Source of the DNA: Ardenticatenaceae bacterium
GTDB lineage: Bacteria > Chloroflexota > Anaerolineae > Promineifilales > Promineifilaceae
DNA: 64,000 nucleotides
Direction: 5' to 3'
Assembly: GCA_020634235.1 (NCBI GenBank)
Contig: JACKCB010000002.1
Location: forward strand, 372,001 to 436,000
In this document: in pieces, positions 1-7,724 of the stretch
How the letters are laid out: the number at the start of each line of letters is the position of its first letter
How positions within the stretch are numbered: position 1 is the first letter of the stretch
Translations under genes and position numbers: made by a program
Notes under the pieces: generated by a model
Seen by the model: the letters and a program-made list of their open reading frames with translations, nothing else
Told to the model about the DNA's origin: nothing
Database searches by the model: none

Positions 1-456
1 TACACCGCCGTTCCGCGCAGCCTGGCCGGCGTCGAAGTTGACCGGCGCACCCTGGAAGCGCAGGTCGCCCAGGAGCAAGCCGCGCTGCTGGCCTGGTCCG
101 TTGGCAAATCCGCCCGCGTCCAGAGCCTCATCCAGCAAGAATCGGGCGCGGCCACCCTCATCGCCGAGGACCTGACCCCCATGGAACTACTGACCCGGCG
201 CGTGGCCGAGTGGCAGGCGCAGCGGCGCGTGCAGCGCGCCCTACGCCAGCTAGACCAGGAAGAGCGGGCCCGCGCCGGCGAAGTTGAGCGGCTGCTGCGC
301 CGCCAGCGCCGCCTGGTGCGCCAGATTCGCTCCCTGCAAACTGTGCGCCGCCTGATGGGCCTGTGGCACACCGCCCACATCCCCCTGGGCCTCACCCTGT
401 TCACGGCCATGACCATACACATCGTTGCCACCATCTACTACGGCACCTTTTCATAG
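1..456 (+). CDS. C-terminal part of a membrane redox protein (5' truncated)
   Basis: The reading frame is open from the first base of the window and ends at TAG 454-456, so the N-terminus lies outside. About 110 residues are very rich in Arg, Gln, Glu and Leu and should form a charged, partly coiled-coil helix. A single C-terminal hydrophobic stretch follows, containing WHTAHIPLG and later TIHIVATIYY. Histidines about a helix length apart in such a segment would suit b-type heme ligation, but that is inference. The ferredoxin and flavoprotein genes immediately downstream suggest an electron-transfer complex in which this protein is the membrane partner. An ATG at 181 lies in the same frame, but codons before it look equally coding, so I treat the gene as running in from the left. 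Confidence 0.6.
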   Translation, partial: YTAVPRSLAGVEVDRRTLEAQVAQEQAALLAWSVGKSARVQSLIQQESGAATLIAEDLTPMELLTRRVAEWQAQRRVQRALRQLDQEERARAGEVERLLRRQRRLVRQIRSLQTVRRLMGLWHTAHIPLGLTLFTAMTIHIVATIYYGTFS

Positions 457-500
457 CCCTTCCCCGGCCGGGGCCACCCAGAAGGACACCCAGAAACGAC

Positions 501-857
501 ATGCTTGGACTTTTTCGCAATTTATTCGGCAGTGAAAACAGCCAGGAAGAGCCCATCCTCGTGCCCGAAGGCGCGACCACTGGCCTGCTGCAAGTAACCG
601 CAGACGCCACCCGCTGCGTGCAATGTGGCATCTGCGGCGACAACTGCCCGGTGGGCATTCCGGTGCGCGAATACGCCCGCCGGGGCATCAACGTCACCGA
701 CAGCCGCTGCATTGCCTGCGGCGCGTGCGTCCAGAAGTGCCCGCGCGGCACCCTGCGCTGGGGGCCGGCCATTCTGGTCCATGACGACAATACCCTGGAA
801 GTCAATCCCGATGCGCTGCCCATCATGCTCCAGTTGCAGCCCCGCAAGGTGAAGTAG
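501..857 (+). CDS. 2x[4Fe-4S] ferredoxin-type protein
   Basis: This 118-residue protein has two complete four-cysteine motifs, Cys39/42/45/49 (CVQCGICGDNCP) and Cys70/73/76/80 (CIACGACVQKCP). That is the signature of a bacterial dicluster ferredoxin carrying two [4Fe-4S] centres. The ATG at 501 is preferred over an in-frame start at 363, because the earlier segment is low-complexity and overlaps the upstream gene, and AGAAGGA lies upstream of 501. The stop is 2 nt before the ATG of the flavoprotein, so the two are very likely co-transcribed and translationally linked. It probably shuttles electrons between the flavoprotein and the membrane protein; the actual donor and acceptor cannot be read from the sequence. 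Confidence 0.9.
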   Translation: MLGLFRNLFGSENSQEEPILVPEGATTGLLQVTADATRCVQCGICGDNCPVGIPVREYARRGINVTDSRCIACGACVQKCPRGTLRWGPAILVHDDNTLEVNPDALPIMLQLQPRKVK

Positions 858-859
858 CC

Positions 860-2218
860 ATGACCCACCACTACCTCATCATCGGCAACGGGGCGGCCGG
901 TCTCAGCGCCGCCGAGATGATCCGCCAGCGGGACAGGCTGGGCCGGATCACCATCCTGACCAACGAAAGCCACTACTTCTACTCCCGGCCGGGGATCGCC
1001 TACGTCATCAACGGCCAGGTCTCCGCCGAGCAAATCATCAGCCGCAGCGAACAGTTCTACCGCGAACACCGGCTCGACCTCTGCTTTGGCCACGCAACCG
1101 AACTCGATCTGGTGCGTAGAACCGCCTCCCTGCGCTCCGGTGAAACCCTCCACTACGACGTCCTGCTGCTGGCCACCGGGGCCAGCGCCACCCCGCCCAG
1201 ATTCCCCGGCCGGGAGCTAGACGGCATCCTCACCTTCGACACCCTGGACGATGCCCAAAAGGTCATTCGCTACGGCCGGCGGGCCAAAGCGGCCGTGGTT
1301 GCCGGCGGCGGCATCACCGCCATGGAGCTGGCCGAAGGGCTGCGCCACCAGGGCACCCAAACCCACCTGCTGCAGCGCGGCCAGCGCATCTGGCCCCGCC
1401 TCCTCGACGAACGGGAATCAGCCATCATCGAAGCCCAAATCCGCCACGAAGGCATTCAGATTCATTACGGCGCAGAGATAGACGAAGTGCTGGGCAAGAA
1501 GGGCAAGGTGGCGGCGGTGCGCCTGAAGAACGGCCAGGAGCTGAAGGCCCAGGTCGTGGGTGTGGCCATCGGCGTTCGCCCCAACCTGGAACTGGTCAAA
1601 GGGCTGCCCGTCAAACTAGACCAGGGGGTGCTGGTGGACGAATTCATGCAGTCCAGCGTCCCCGGCCTCTTCGCCGCCGGCGACGTGGCCCAGGTATACG
1701 ACCGCTGGACCGACCGCCACCAACTGGACATTCTATGGCCCAGCGCCATCAACGAGGGGCGCGCGGCCGGCTACAACATGGTCGACGTGGCCCGTGGCGA
1801 ACGGCCGCGCTACGCCTACCAAAAAGGCAGCCCCTTTAACGCGGCCCTGCTGTTTGGCGTGCATCTCACCGTCATCGGCCGGGTGGGAATCCAACCCGGC
1901 CGGGGCGATGTCACCGAAGTCGAAGAGATCACCCACCTCTCCCGCGGCGCCAGCCAGGTCTGGACCACCCCCTTCCAATCCAACTACCGCTCCGCCTGGG
2001 ACAGCAGCGGCCCCAACTCGCTGCGCATCGTCGTCGATGAGGGACGCATTGTCGGCGCCCTGCTCCTGGGCAACCAGGAATTAGCCGACCCGCTGCGCCA
2101 GCTCATTGAGCACGAAGTCAACGTCCGCCCCTTCGAGACCCTGCTGCTCAACGGCCAACAGCCGTTGCCCAAAGCCATCATGAAGGCCTGGCGCGACTGG
2201 CACGAAAGCTGGAACTAA
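860..2218 (+). CDS. FAD-dependent NAD(P)H oxidoreductase (nitrite/rubredoxin-reductase-like)
   Basis: This 452-residue pyridine nucleotide-disulfide oxidoreductase-fold flavoprotein has an N-terminal FAD motif IIGNGAAGLSAAE (about residues 6-18), the ATG motif LLLATGASATPP near residue 105, a central NAD(P) motif VVAGGGITAMELAEG near residue 145, and the second FAD motif GLFAAGDVAQ near residue 270. This order is typical of NirB/rubredoxin reductase/NADH oxidase relatives. There is no CxxC redox disulfide. The C-terminal 120 residues carry a dimerisation-like domain. It sits 2 nt after a dicluster ferredoxin gene, so NAD(P)H-ferredoxin electron transfer is the most economical role. The family is certain; the substrate is not. 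Confidence 0.88.
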   Translation: MTHHYLIIGNGAAGLSAAEMIRQRDRLGRITILTNESHYFYSRPGIAYVINGQVSAEQIISRSEQFYREHRLDLCFGHATELDLVRRTASLRSGETLHYDVLLLATGASATPPRFPGRELDGILTFDTLDDAQKVIRYGRRAKAAVVAGGGITAMELAEGLRHQGTQTHLLQRGQRIWPRLLDERESAIIEAQIRHEGIQIHYGAEIDEVLGKKGKVAAVRLKNGQELKAQVVGVAIGVRPNLELVKGLPVKLDQGVLVDEFMQSSVPGLFAAGDVAQVYDRWTDRHQLDILWPSAINEGRAAGYNMVDVARGERPRYAYQKGSPFNAALLFGVHLTVIGRVGIQPGRGDVTEVEEITHLSRGASQVWTTPFQSNYRSAWDSSGPNSLRIVVDEGRIVGALLLGNQELADPLRQLIEHEVNVRPFETLLLNGQQPLPKAIMKAWRDWHESWN

Positions 2219-2376
2219 GCCCCACGCACTGTCGTATTACTCCCCCGCAAGCCAAACCGAGAAGACCGTCCTGACCTTGTTCGCGGCCGCGTGTCATTGT
2301 GCGCGGCGCCTGAAATCCGGGTAAAATGGCTCCTGCATCGCAAACAAGTTGGCAAATCAACTAGAGAGGAGTGGCA

Positions 2377-2607
2377 ATGAACAGTGAAATAGGTCCAACC
2401 AGACCAGAAGCTCAGAAAACAGAAGTGAAAATCCAGAGCGGTTCCTCCGAAGCCGTTTACGGATTAGGTCTCATCGGCGCATGGGTCTACTACATCGGCC
2501 GCGCCACCACAAACCGGGAACGCGTCCAGGGATTCTTCAAAGGCATCGTCTGGCCCGCGTTTATGGTTCACGACCTGTTGGAATTCCTGGACAAAGACAA
2601 GGAATAA
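2377..2607 (+). CDS. Small membrane protein of unknown function (76 aa)
   Basis: The ATG at 2377 follows GAGAGGAG with about 5 nt spacing and is preferred over GTG 2371. The protein has a polar N-terminus, a central hydrophobic segment (YGLGLIGAWVYYIGRA, about residues 28-43), a basic loop and a second weakly hydrophobic stretch (VWPAFMVHDLLEFL). It could be a single- or two-pass membrane protein. I do not recognise a family. It is monocistronic between the redox operon and the toxin-antitoxin island. Confidence 0.7.
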   Translation: MNSEIGPTRPEAQKTEVKIQSGSSEAVYGLGLIGAWVYYIGRATTNRERVQGFFKGIVWPAFMVHDLLEFLDKDKE

Positions 2608-2950
2608 CCCATCCCCTTCCCGGAAAACCCTATTACCCCTCCTATGCCACGTGAAATCATTGGCTGGATCTCACCCCAGGCTATTCAACGCATTGCCAAT
2701 AAGGCAAATGCGGAGCAACTTATCGCCTACGCGAGAAACAGGTGAGCACGGCAAACGTGCAAGCTACTTGAAACACTTCGGTGAACTGATTAGGCGGCGT
2801 GAAATCATAAACCAAGAATCAGATTGGGCAATCAGTCTTCGAGTTAGCCTTACGTTAGTGAGTTCGATGCGCCAGCGCAGCGGACGGTGGCGGTAGGTGT
2901 GGCACATCGTGAAACAGTTGGAATTGATGGGATAATTCTCTGCCTTCCTC
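2608..2950. other. Gene-poor, AT-richer stretch with a possible decayed ORF
   Basis: This stretch has visibly lower GC than its surroundings and lacks the CCGGCCGG motif. A 33-codon ORF (2644-2745, ATG to TGA, MPREIIGWISPQAIQRIANK at its start) looks protein-like. Past its stop, another frame continues with HGKRASYLKHFGELIRRREI. This could be a frameshifted remnant of one small gene, or coincidence. No RNA gene or terminator was recognised. Confidence 0.3.
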
Positions 2951-2979
2951 TTGTTGGCGATAGCATATTCTGCTATCAT
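2951..2979 (+). promoter_or_regulatory. Sigma70-type promoter with operator-like inverted repeat for hicAB
   Basis: A -35 TTGTTG (2951-2956), a 17-nt spacer and a -10 TATCAT (2974-2979) lie just upstream of the hicA ATG (2987). Between and over these boxes is a perfect inverted repeat, GATAGCA-TATTC-TGCTATC (2959-2977), overlapping the -10. HicB antitoxins carry DNA-binding domains and repress their own promoters, so this is the expected place for the operator. The very short leader would put the transcript start at or just before the start codon. Confidence 0.65.
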
Positions 2980-2986
2980 CACGGTC

Positions 2987-3241
2987 ATGAATAGACGGCA
3001 TCAAAAGACTCTGGAAGCTATCTTCAAGAAGCCAGTTCCAGCATCTTTGGAATGGAATGACATCGAAGCACTTTTCCTTGCCGCTGGCGCCAATTCCATT
3101 GAAGGTCGAGGGTCACGAGTTCGCTTTGAGTTGAATGGCGTTGTCGCCACGTTTCATCGTCCGCATCCTCAGAAGGAAGCAAAACCATATCAGATCCGTG
3201 ATGCACGCCGTTTCTTGGAGCAAGCAGGAATACAGCCATGA
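2987..3241 (+). CDS. hicA: HicA-family mRNA interferase toxin
   Basis: This 84-residue protein fits the HicA fold (small double-stranded-RNA-binding-like domain) in length and pattern: a helix with the WNDIEALFLAAGA segment, the beta-hairpin EGRGSRVRFELNG, and a histidine-containing strand ending in TFHRPHP (His57, His60). HicA proteins cleave mRNA and halt translation until neutralised by HicB. The ATG at 2987 is chosen over the upstream TTG 2951, which lies inside the promoter. Its stop overlaps the hicB start (ATGA at 3238), the usual toxin-first hicAB order. Base composition is lower in GC than flanking genes, consistent with horizontal acquisition. Confidence 0.85.
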   Translation: MNRRHQKTLEAIFKKPVPASLEWNDIEALFLAAGANSIEGRGSRVRFELNGVVATFHRPHPQKEAKPYQIRDARRFLEQAGIQP

Positions 3242-3570
3242 ATACGATGACTCACAAAGGTTATGCAGCTCACATTGAATACAGCGATGAGGACCAATGC
3301 TTCATTGGACACATTGCCGGTATAAAGGACGTCGTAGGCTTTCACGGCGAGTCCGTTTCAGAACTACGCGCTGCTTTCGAGGAAGCTGTTGACGATTATC
3401 TGGAGACTTGTGCCAGATTGAACCGGTCACCACAAAAGCCCTATTCTGGTAGATTGATGCTGCGCATACCACCGGAGATTCATGCTGCTGTGGCCATGGC
3501 GGCCGAGGTCAGCGGCAAAAGCATTAATCAATGGGCAACCGAGAAGTTTGCCGATGCAGTACAGTCATGA
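3238..3570 (+). CDS. hicB: HicB-family antitoxin
   Basis: This 110-residue protein has the two-part HicB layout: an N-terminal partial RNase H-like domain (residues about 1-65, with FIGHIAGIKDVVGFHGESV and AFEEAVDDYLE) and a C-terminal ribbon-helix-helix DNA-binding segment (LMLRIPPEIHAAVAMAAEVS followed by INQWATEKF). HicB binds HicA and represses the operon, probably at the inverted repeat at 2959-2977. It overlaps hicA by 4 nt. A second in-frame ATG at 3247 is possible. Like hicA it lies in the AT-richer, motif-free island. Confidence 0.88.
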   Translation: MNTMTHKGYAAHIEYSDEDQCFIGHIAGIKDVVGFHGESVSELRAAFEEAVDDYLETCARLNRSPQKPYSGRLMLRIPPEIHAAVAMAAEVSGKSINQWATEKFADAVQS

Positions 3571-3765
3571 GCAGCAATACTCGTCGTTCAAACCGGCGAA
3601 CGGCTTGCTCACAATCAAGTCCGTAGCGACGGCAAAAGCCACCACTACGAACGAAAGCCCAAACCTGATCTGGCCCAGACCTGAGGTATTGAACAACTGC
3701 ATCAACGCCCCTGAAGCGGGCATTGGCCGCCACCACACCGCGCGGCACACACTTCTGAGGTATTT

Positions 3766-4596
3766 ATGGCCCTTAAAGACGACCTGATTCGCGGGGCGCA
3801 AATCGCATCCAACCCCTTTCGCCGCCAATGGTTGGCCCTGACCCGCGCCCACAACCCTGGCCCCAAAGTGCTGGCCAACAGCATCCCCAAATCCGGCACC
3901 CACCTGCTCATGCGCTGCCTGGACCTCTTTCCCGGCATGGTCAATTACCACAGCGGGCTGTTCATCTTTGGCCTGGGCCAGACCGGCCTGGCCGGCAAAC
4001 AAAACGCCCTGCGCCGCATGGGCGGCGGCTGCCACGTCATGGCCCACCTGCCCTACGCCCCCGAGGCCGGGCAAACCCTGGCCGGCTATGGCTTCACAAC
4101 CGTTCTCATGGTCCGCGACCCGCGCGACGTAGCCGTATCGCTCTACAAATTCGCCCTACGCAAACGCCGCCACCCGCTGCGCCCCTACTTCGCCAGCCTG
4201 CCCAACGACCACACCCGGCTCAAGATGGCCATCATCGGCAACCTGGACGTGGCCTACGGGGGCATCGGTCCCCGTTTTCGCAGCTATATGCCCTGGGCCG
4301 AACATGGCAGCTTTCTGCTCACCTTTGAGGACCTGGTGGGCGAAAAGGGGGGTGGCGATAACCAGCGCCAGCAGCAGACCATCCACCAGTTGGCCGAACA
4401 CATTGGCCTATCGCTCACCCCGGCGCAGGGCAGCGACGTGGCCGCCAACCTCTTCGACCCCCACAGCCGCACCTTCCGCAAAGGAGTTATCGGCGACTGG
4501 CGCAACCAGTTCACCCCGGAACACAAGGCCATCTTCAAGGAGTACGCCGGCGACGTGCTGATCGCCCTGGGGTATGAGCAGGATATGAACTGGTGA
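3766..4596 (+). CDS. Sulfotransferase-domain protein
   Basis: A 276-residue cytosolic sulfotransferase-fold protein. The 5'-phosphosulfate-binding loop is SIPKSGTHLLMR (about residues 39-50) and the 3'-phosphate-binding motif is VRDPRDVAVSLY (about residues 116-127). The C-terminal FRKGVIGDWRNQFTPEHKAIF matches the conserved RKGxxGDWxxxF block of PAPS-dependent sulfotransferases. It should transfer sulfate from PAPS to a hydroxyl or amine, here plausibly on a sugar because it heads a run of sulfotransferase and glycan genes. A second, divergent sulfotransferase follows 22 nt later. No signal peptide is seen. Confidence 0.88.
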   Translation: MALKDDLIRGAQIASNPFRRQWLALTRAHNPGPKVLANSIPKSGTHLLMRCLDLFPGMVNYHSGLFIFGLGQTGLAGKQNALRRMGGGCHVMAHLPYAPEAGQTLAGYGFTTVLMVRDPRDVAVSLYKFALRKRRHPLRPYFASLPNDHTRLKMAIIGNLDVAYGGIGPRFRSYMPWAEHGSFLLTFEDLVGEKGGGDNQRQQQTIHQLAEHIGLSLTPAQGSDVAANLFDPHSRTFRKGVIGDWRNQFTPEHKAIFKEYAGDVLIALGYEQDMNW

Positions 4597-4618
4597 TAGA
4601 CATGCGAATGGTGAAACG

Positions 4619-5521
4619 ATGAATCTCAAGCAGCAGGTCCCCCGGCCGGTGAAACGCTGGATACGCCGCCAGAAACCGTTGTTCTGGTTCGAGCAGCGGC
4701 GCAAATATCCCCCCGGCCGGGTACAGCAGCACGCCCCCATCACCAACCTCTACCACTGCACCATCCACAAAGCCGCCAGCCAATGGCTGCGGGCCATCTT
4801 CTCCGACCCCCGCGTCTTCGCCCACTGCGGCCTGCGCCCCTACACCTACCAACGCTTCTGGCCCAGCGGCCACGACGAACGCCCCCTCACCGCCCGCACC
4901 TTCCACAAACCCTTCCCGGCCGGGACCATCCTCACCCCCCTCTACCTCGACTACGCCAGCTACCGCACCATCCCCAAGCCCGCCGCCTACCGCACCCTCT
5001 ACGTCGTCCGCGACCCGCGCGACATCCTCGTCTCCTGGTACTACTCCCAACTGCACAGCCACCCCACCACCGGCAAAACCCAGGCCACCCGCGACAAACT
5101 GGCCAGCCTCTCCTTTGAAGACGGCCTCAGCTACGGCATTGAGCACCTGCACCAGCTAGGCACCTTCGCCGCCATCGACTCCTGGGCACCCCCGGCCGGG
5201 GACACCACCAACCCCGAACCCATCCTCCGCCTGCGCTACCGCGACCTCATCGGCCCCCAAAAGCCCCAACTGCTGCAAGAAATCTTCGACCACAGCCAGA
5301 TCAGCCTGCCCCCCGGCCTGCTCGACGACCTCCTGCACGACTACAGCTTTAGCCGCCTCAGCGGCCGGCAGCGCGGCCAGGAAAACATCCAATCCCACTA
5401 CCGCAAAGGCGTCGCCGACGACTGGCGCGACAAACTGACCGCGGCCCACAAAGCCCGGCTCAAGCCCCTCATCGGCCAGACCCTCATCAAGTGGCAGTTC
5501 GAGACCAGCCTCGACTGGTAG
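4619..5521 (+). CDS. Second, divergent sulfotransferase-domain protein
   Basis: A 300-residue protein of the same superfamily as its upstream neighbour but clearly diverged. The phosphate loop is TIHKAASQWLRAIF (about residues 48-61) in place of PKSGT, the 3'-phosphate motif is VVRDPRDILVSWYYS (about residues 129-143), and the C-terminus has YRKGVADDWRDKL. These keep the key Lys and Arg/Asp/Ser positions, so catalysis is likely. The ATG at 4619 follows the upstream stop by 22 nt. The next gene begins 4 nt after its stop, so it is part of a tight operon with the radical SAM/pyruvyl transferase fusion. The acceptor is probably the locus polysaccharide or a lipid-linked precursor (inference). 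Confidence 0.8.
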   Translation: MNLKQQVPRPVKRWIRRQKPLFWFEQRRKYPPGRVQQHAPITNLYHCTIHKAASQWLRAIFSDPRVFAHCGLRPYTYQRFWPSGHDERPLTARTFHKPFPAGTILTPLYLDYASYRTIPKPAAYRTLYVVRDPRDILVSWYYSQLHSHPTTGKTQATRDKLASLSFEDGLSYGIEHLHQLGTFAAIDSWAPPAGDTTNPEPILRLRYRDLIGPQKPQLLQEIFDHSQISLPPGLLDDLLHDYSFSRLSGRQRGQENIQSHYRKGVADDWRDKLTAAHKARLKPLIGQTLIKWQFETSLDW

Positions 5522-5525
5522 CCCC

Positions 5526-7718
5526 ATGTCCCGTCTAAAACGCCTCCTCCGCGCTGGCCTCACCCTGCCCCGCACCGCCTGGGTAGACCTGCGCTACAAC
5601 CAACTTGGCCAGCGCTGGCCCGCCCCCCCCCACACCCTCAACCTGCTCGTCAACGACATCTGCAACTCCCGCTGCCAGATGTGCTACATCTGGCAGCAAA
5701 AGCGCGACGACGAAATCAGCCCGGCCGGGTTGGCCCAAACCCTGCAAGACCCCCTCTTCCGCCGCCTGCGCTACATCGGCGTCAGCGGCGGCGAACCCAC
5801 CCTGCGCCGCGACCTGCCCGACCTCTTCCGCGTCATCACCGAAAAGCGGCCCCAACTGCGCGGCACCGGCATCATCACCAACGCCATCCGCACCACCGAC
5901 GTCATCGAGCGCGTCGGCCAGGCCGCCGACATCTGCCAGGCCGCCGGCCTGCCCTTCAGCCTCATGGTCTCCCTGGACGGCGTAGGCGACGTGCACGACC
6001 TGGTGCGCGGCCGGCCGGGCAACTTCGCCAGTGCCATGCAAGTCATCGACCATTTCCGCACCCGGCCGGGCATCGAACTCCTCTTCGGCTGCACCATCAC
6101 CAAAGACAACGTCTGGCACGTCGACGAACTGCTCGACTTCGCCCGCCAGCAAGGGCTGTACGGCCGCTTCCGCGTCGCCGAATTCATCAACCGCCTCTAC
6201 AACGAGCAAGCCACCACCGCCATCCGCAGCTTCAGCGCCGAAGAGGCCTACCACCTGGCCCTCTTCTTCGCCAGGCTCGCCCACACCTACGAAACCAACC
6301 CCATCTACCAAAACACCTACCACAGCATCCGCGGCATGCTGCTGGGCCACAAACGGGCCACCAAATGCCCCTATCAGAGCCACGCCGTGGTCATGGACTG
6401 CCGCGGCCAGCTCCTCTACTGCTCACCCAAATCCCCCATCCTGGCCAGCACCCTCGACCAATCGGCCGAGCGCATCTACCTGGACAACATCCCCATCCGC
6501 CAAAACATCCTGCGCCACCACTGTGACGACTGCATCCACGACTACCACGCCCCGCCCACCACCCGCCAGGTGTGGCAATCCGCCCGCCGCACCAGTTGGC
6601 GCTTGCGGCTGCGCCCCCGGCCGGGGCTACTCTACAGCCAACTCACCCCCACCACCCATCCCGCCCACCGGCCGGTCCAATCCGCCCTCATCATCGGCTG
6701 GTACGGCACCGAAACCGCCGGCGACAAAGCCATCCTGGGCGAGATCATCCACCGCCTGCACCACGAAGGCTGCCGGCAAATCACCGTCGCCTCCCTCAAC
6801 CCCTACCTCACCCAATGGACCCTGCGCGAACTAGGCTACCCCGATGTGGCCGTCATCGACACCTACAGCCCCGCCCTGCTGCACGCCGCCGCCCACGCCG
6901 GCGCAACCATCATGGGCGGCGGTCCACTCATGGACATCCCCGACCTGGGGCACATCCTGGCCGCCTTCGCCCGCGCCCGGCGCGCCGGCCACCAGACGCG
7001 CATCGCCGGCTGCGGCATCGGCCCCCTGCACAGCCCCACCAGCATCCGCGCCGTGCAGCGCATCCTGGCCCTCAGCAGCACCATCGCCCTGCGCGACAGC
7101 GCCTCCGTCCAATGGGCACAGCAAGCCACCGGCCGGGACGACATCATCAACAGTGGCGATTGGGCCGTCGGTTTTGTGCAGCGCTGGCAGGCATCCCGGC
7201 CGGGGGCTTCCCCATCTCCCCCAGCTCCCCCAGCTCCCCAGCCCACCCTCAACTGCTACCTGCGCGAATGGTCCGCCGAATACAAAGGCCACCTCAGCGA
7301 CGCCCAGTTCACCGCCCTCAAAGCGGAATTCGAGGCCCAACTGGGCCGCTGGATACAGGCGCTGTGCGCAGAACACCGCCTGCGCCCCCGCCTGCTGGCC
7401 ATGCACCACTTCACCATCGGCGGCGACGACCGCGACTTCAACCGCCGCCTGGCCCGCCACGCCCTGGCCGGCCTCGACCCCATCGTCGAAATGCGCCCCT
7501 ACTCCGCCCAGGACATCCTGCAATCCATGACCGAAGGCCAGCTCTGCCTGGCCATGCGCTTCCACGCCGTCCTCTTCGCCCACACCCTGGGCGTTCCCTT
7601 CTACGCCATCGACTACACCCAGGGCGGCAAAATCCACGCCTTCCTCAGCGACCACCACCAGACCCATCGCCTCATCACCCCCACCGACCTGGCCGCCGGC
7701 CAGCGCGTAGCCTCCTAA
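5526..7718 (+). CDS. Radical SAM - polysaccharide pyruvyl transferase fusion
   Basis: This 730-residue protein joins two families usually encoded separately. The N-terminal radical SAM domain has the cluster motif Cys46-x3-Cys50-x2-Cys53 (CNSRCQMC), the SAM-binding GVSGGEPTLRRDL near residue 86, and an auxiliary cysteine patch near residues 280-336 (CPYQ, YCSPK, HHCDDC) like SPASM/twitch enzymes. After a Pro/Thr-rich linker, residues from about 388 (LIIGWYGTETAGDKAIL) to the end match the polysaccharide pyruvyl transferase/CsaB fold, with TIMGGGPLMD, AGCGIGPL and AMRFHAVLFA. Such transferases add ketal-linked pyruvate to sugars. The radical SAM half could modify the same glycan or a peptide. 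Genes are packed on both sides with 4-6 nt gaps. Confidence 0.85.
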   Translation: MSRLKRLLRAGLTLPRTAWVDLRYNQLGQRWPAPPHTLNLLVNDICNSRCQMCYIWQQKRDDEISPAGLAQTLQDPLFRRLRYIGVSGGEPTLRRDLPDLFRVITEKRPQLRGTGIITNAIRTTDVIERVGQAADICQAAGLPFSLMVSLDGVGDVHDLVRGRPGNFASAMQVIDHFRTRPGIELLFGCTITKDNVWHVDELLDFARQQGLYGRFRVAEFINRLYNEQATTAIRSFSAEEAYHLALFFARLAHTYETNPIYQNTYHSIRGMLLGHKRATKCPYQSHAVVMDCRGQLLYCSPKSPILASTLDQSAERIYLDNIPIRQNILRHHCDDCIHDYHAPPTTRQVWQSARRTSWRLRLRPRPGLLYSQLTPTTHPAHRPVQSALIIGWYGTETAGDKAILGEIIHRLHHEGCRQITVASLNPYLTQWTLRELGYPDVAVIDTYSPALLHAAAHAGATIMGGGPLMDIPDLGHILAAFARARRAGHQTRIAGCGIGPLHSPTSIRAVQRILALSSTIALRDSASVQWAQQATGRDDIINSGDWAVGFVQRWQASRPGASPSPPAPPAPQPTLNCYLREWSAEYKGHLSDAQFTALKAEFEAQLGRWIQALCAEHRLRPRLLAMHHFTIGGDDRDFNRRLARHALAGLDPIVEMRPYSAQDILQSMTEGQLCLAMRFHAVLFAHTLGVPFYAIDYTQGGKIHAFLSDHHQTHRLITPTDLAAGQRVAS

Positions 7719-7724
7719 GACCTC

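Noticed and set aside
2651..2896. 81-codon open frame before hicA
   Set aside because: It has no ribosome-binding site and its first part is out of frame with the better small ORF at 2644; kept only as a possible decayed remnant.
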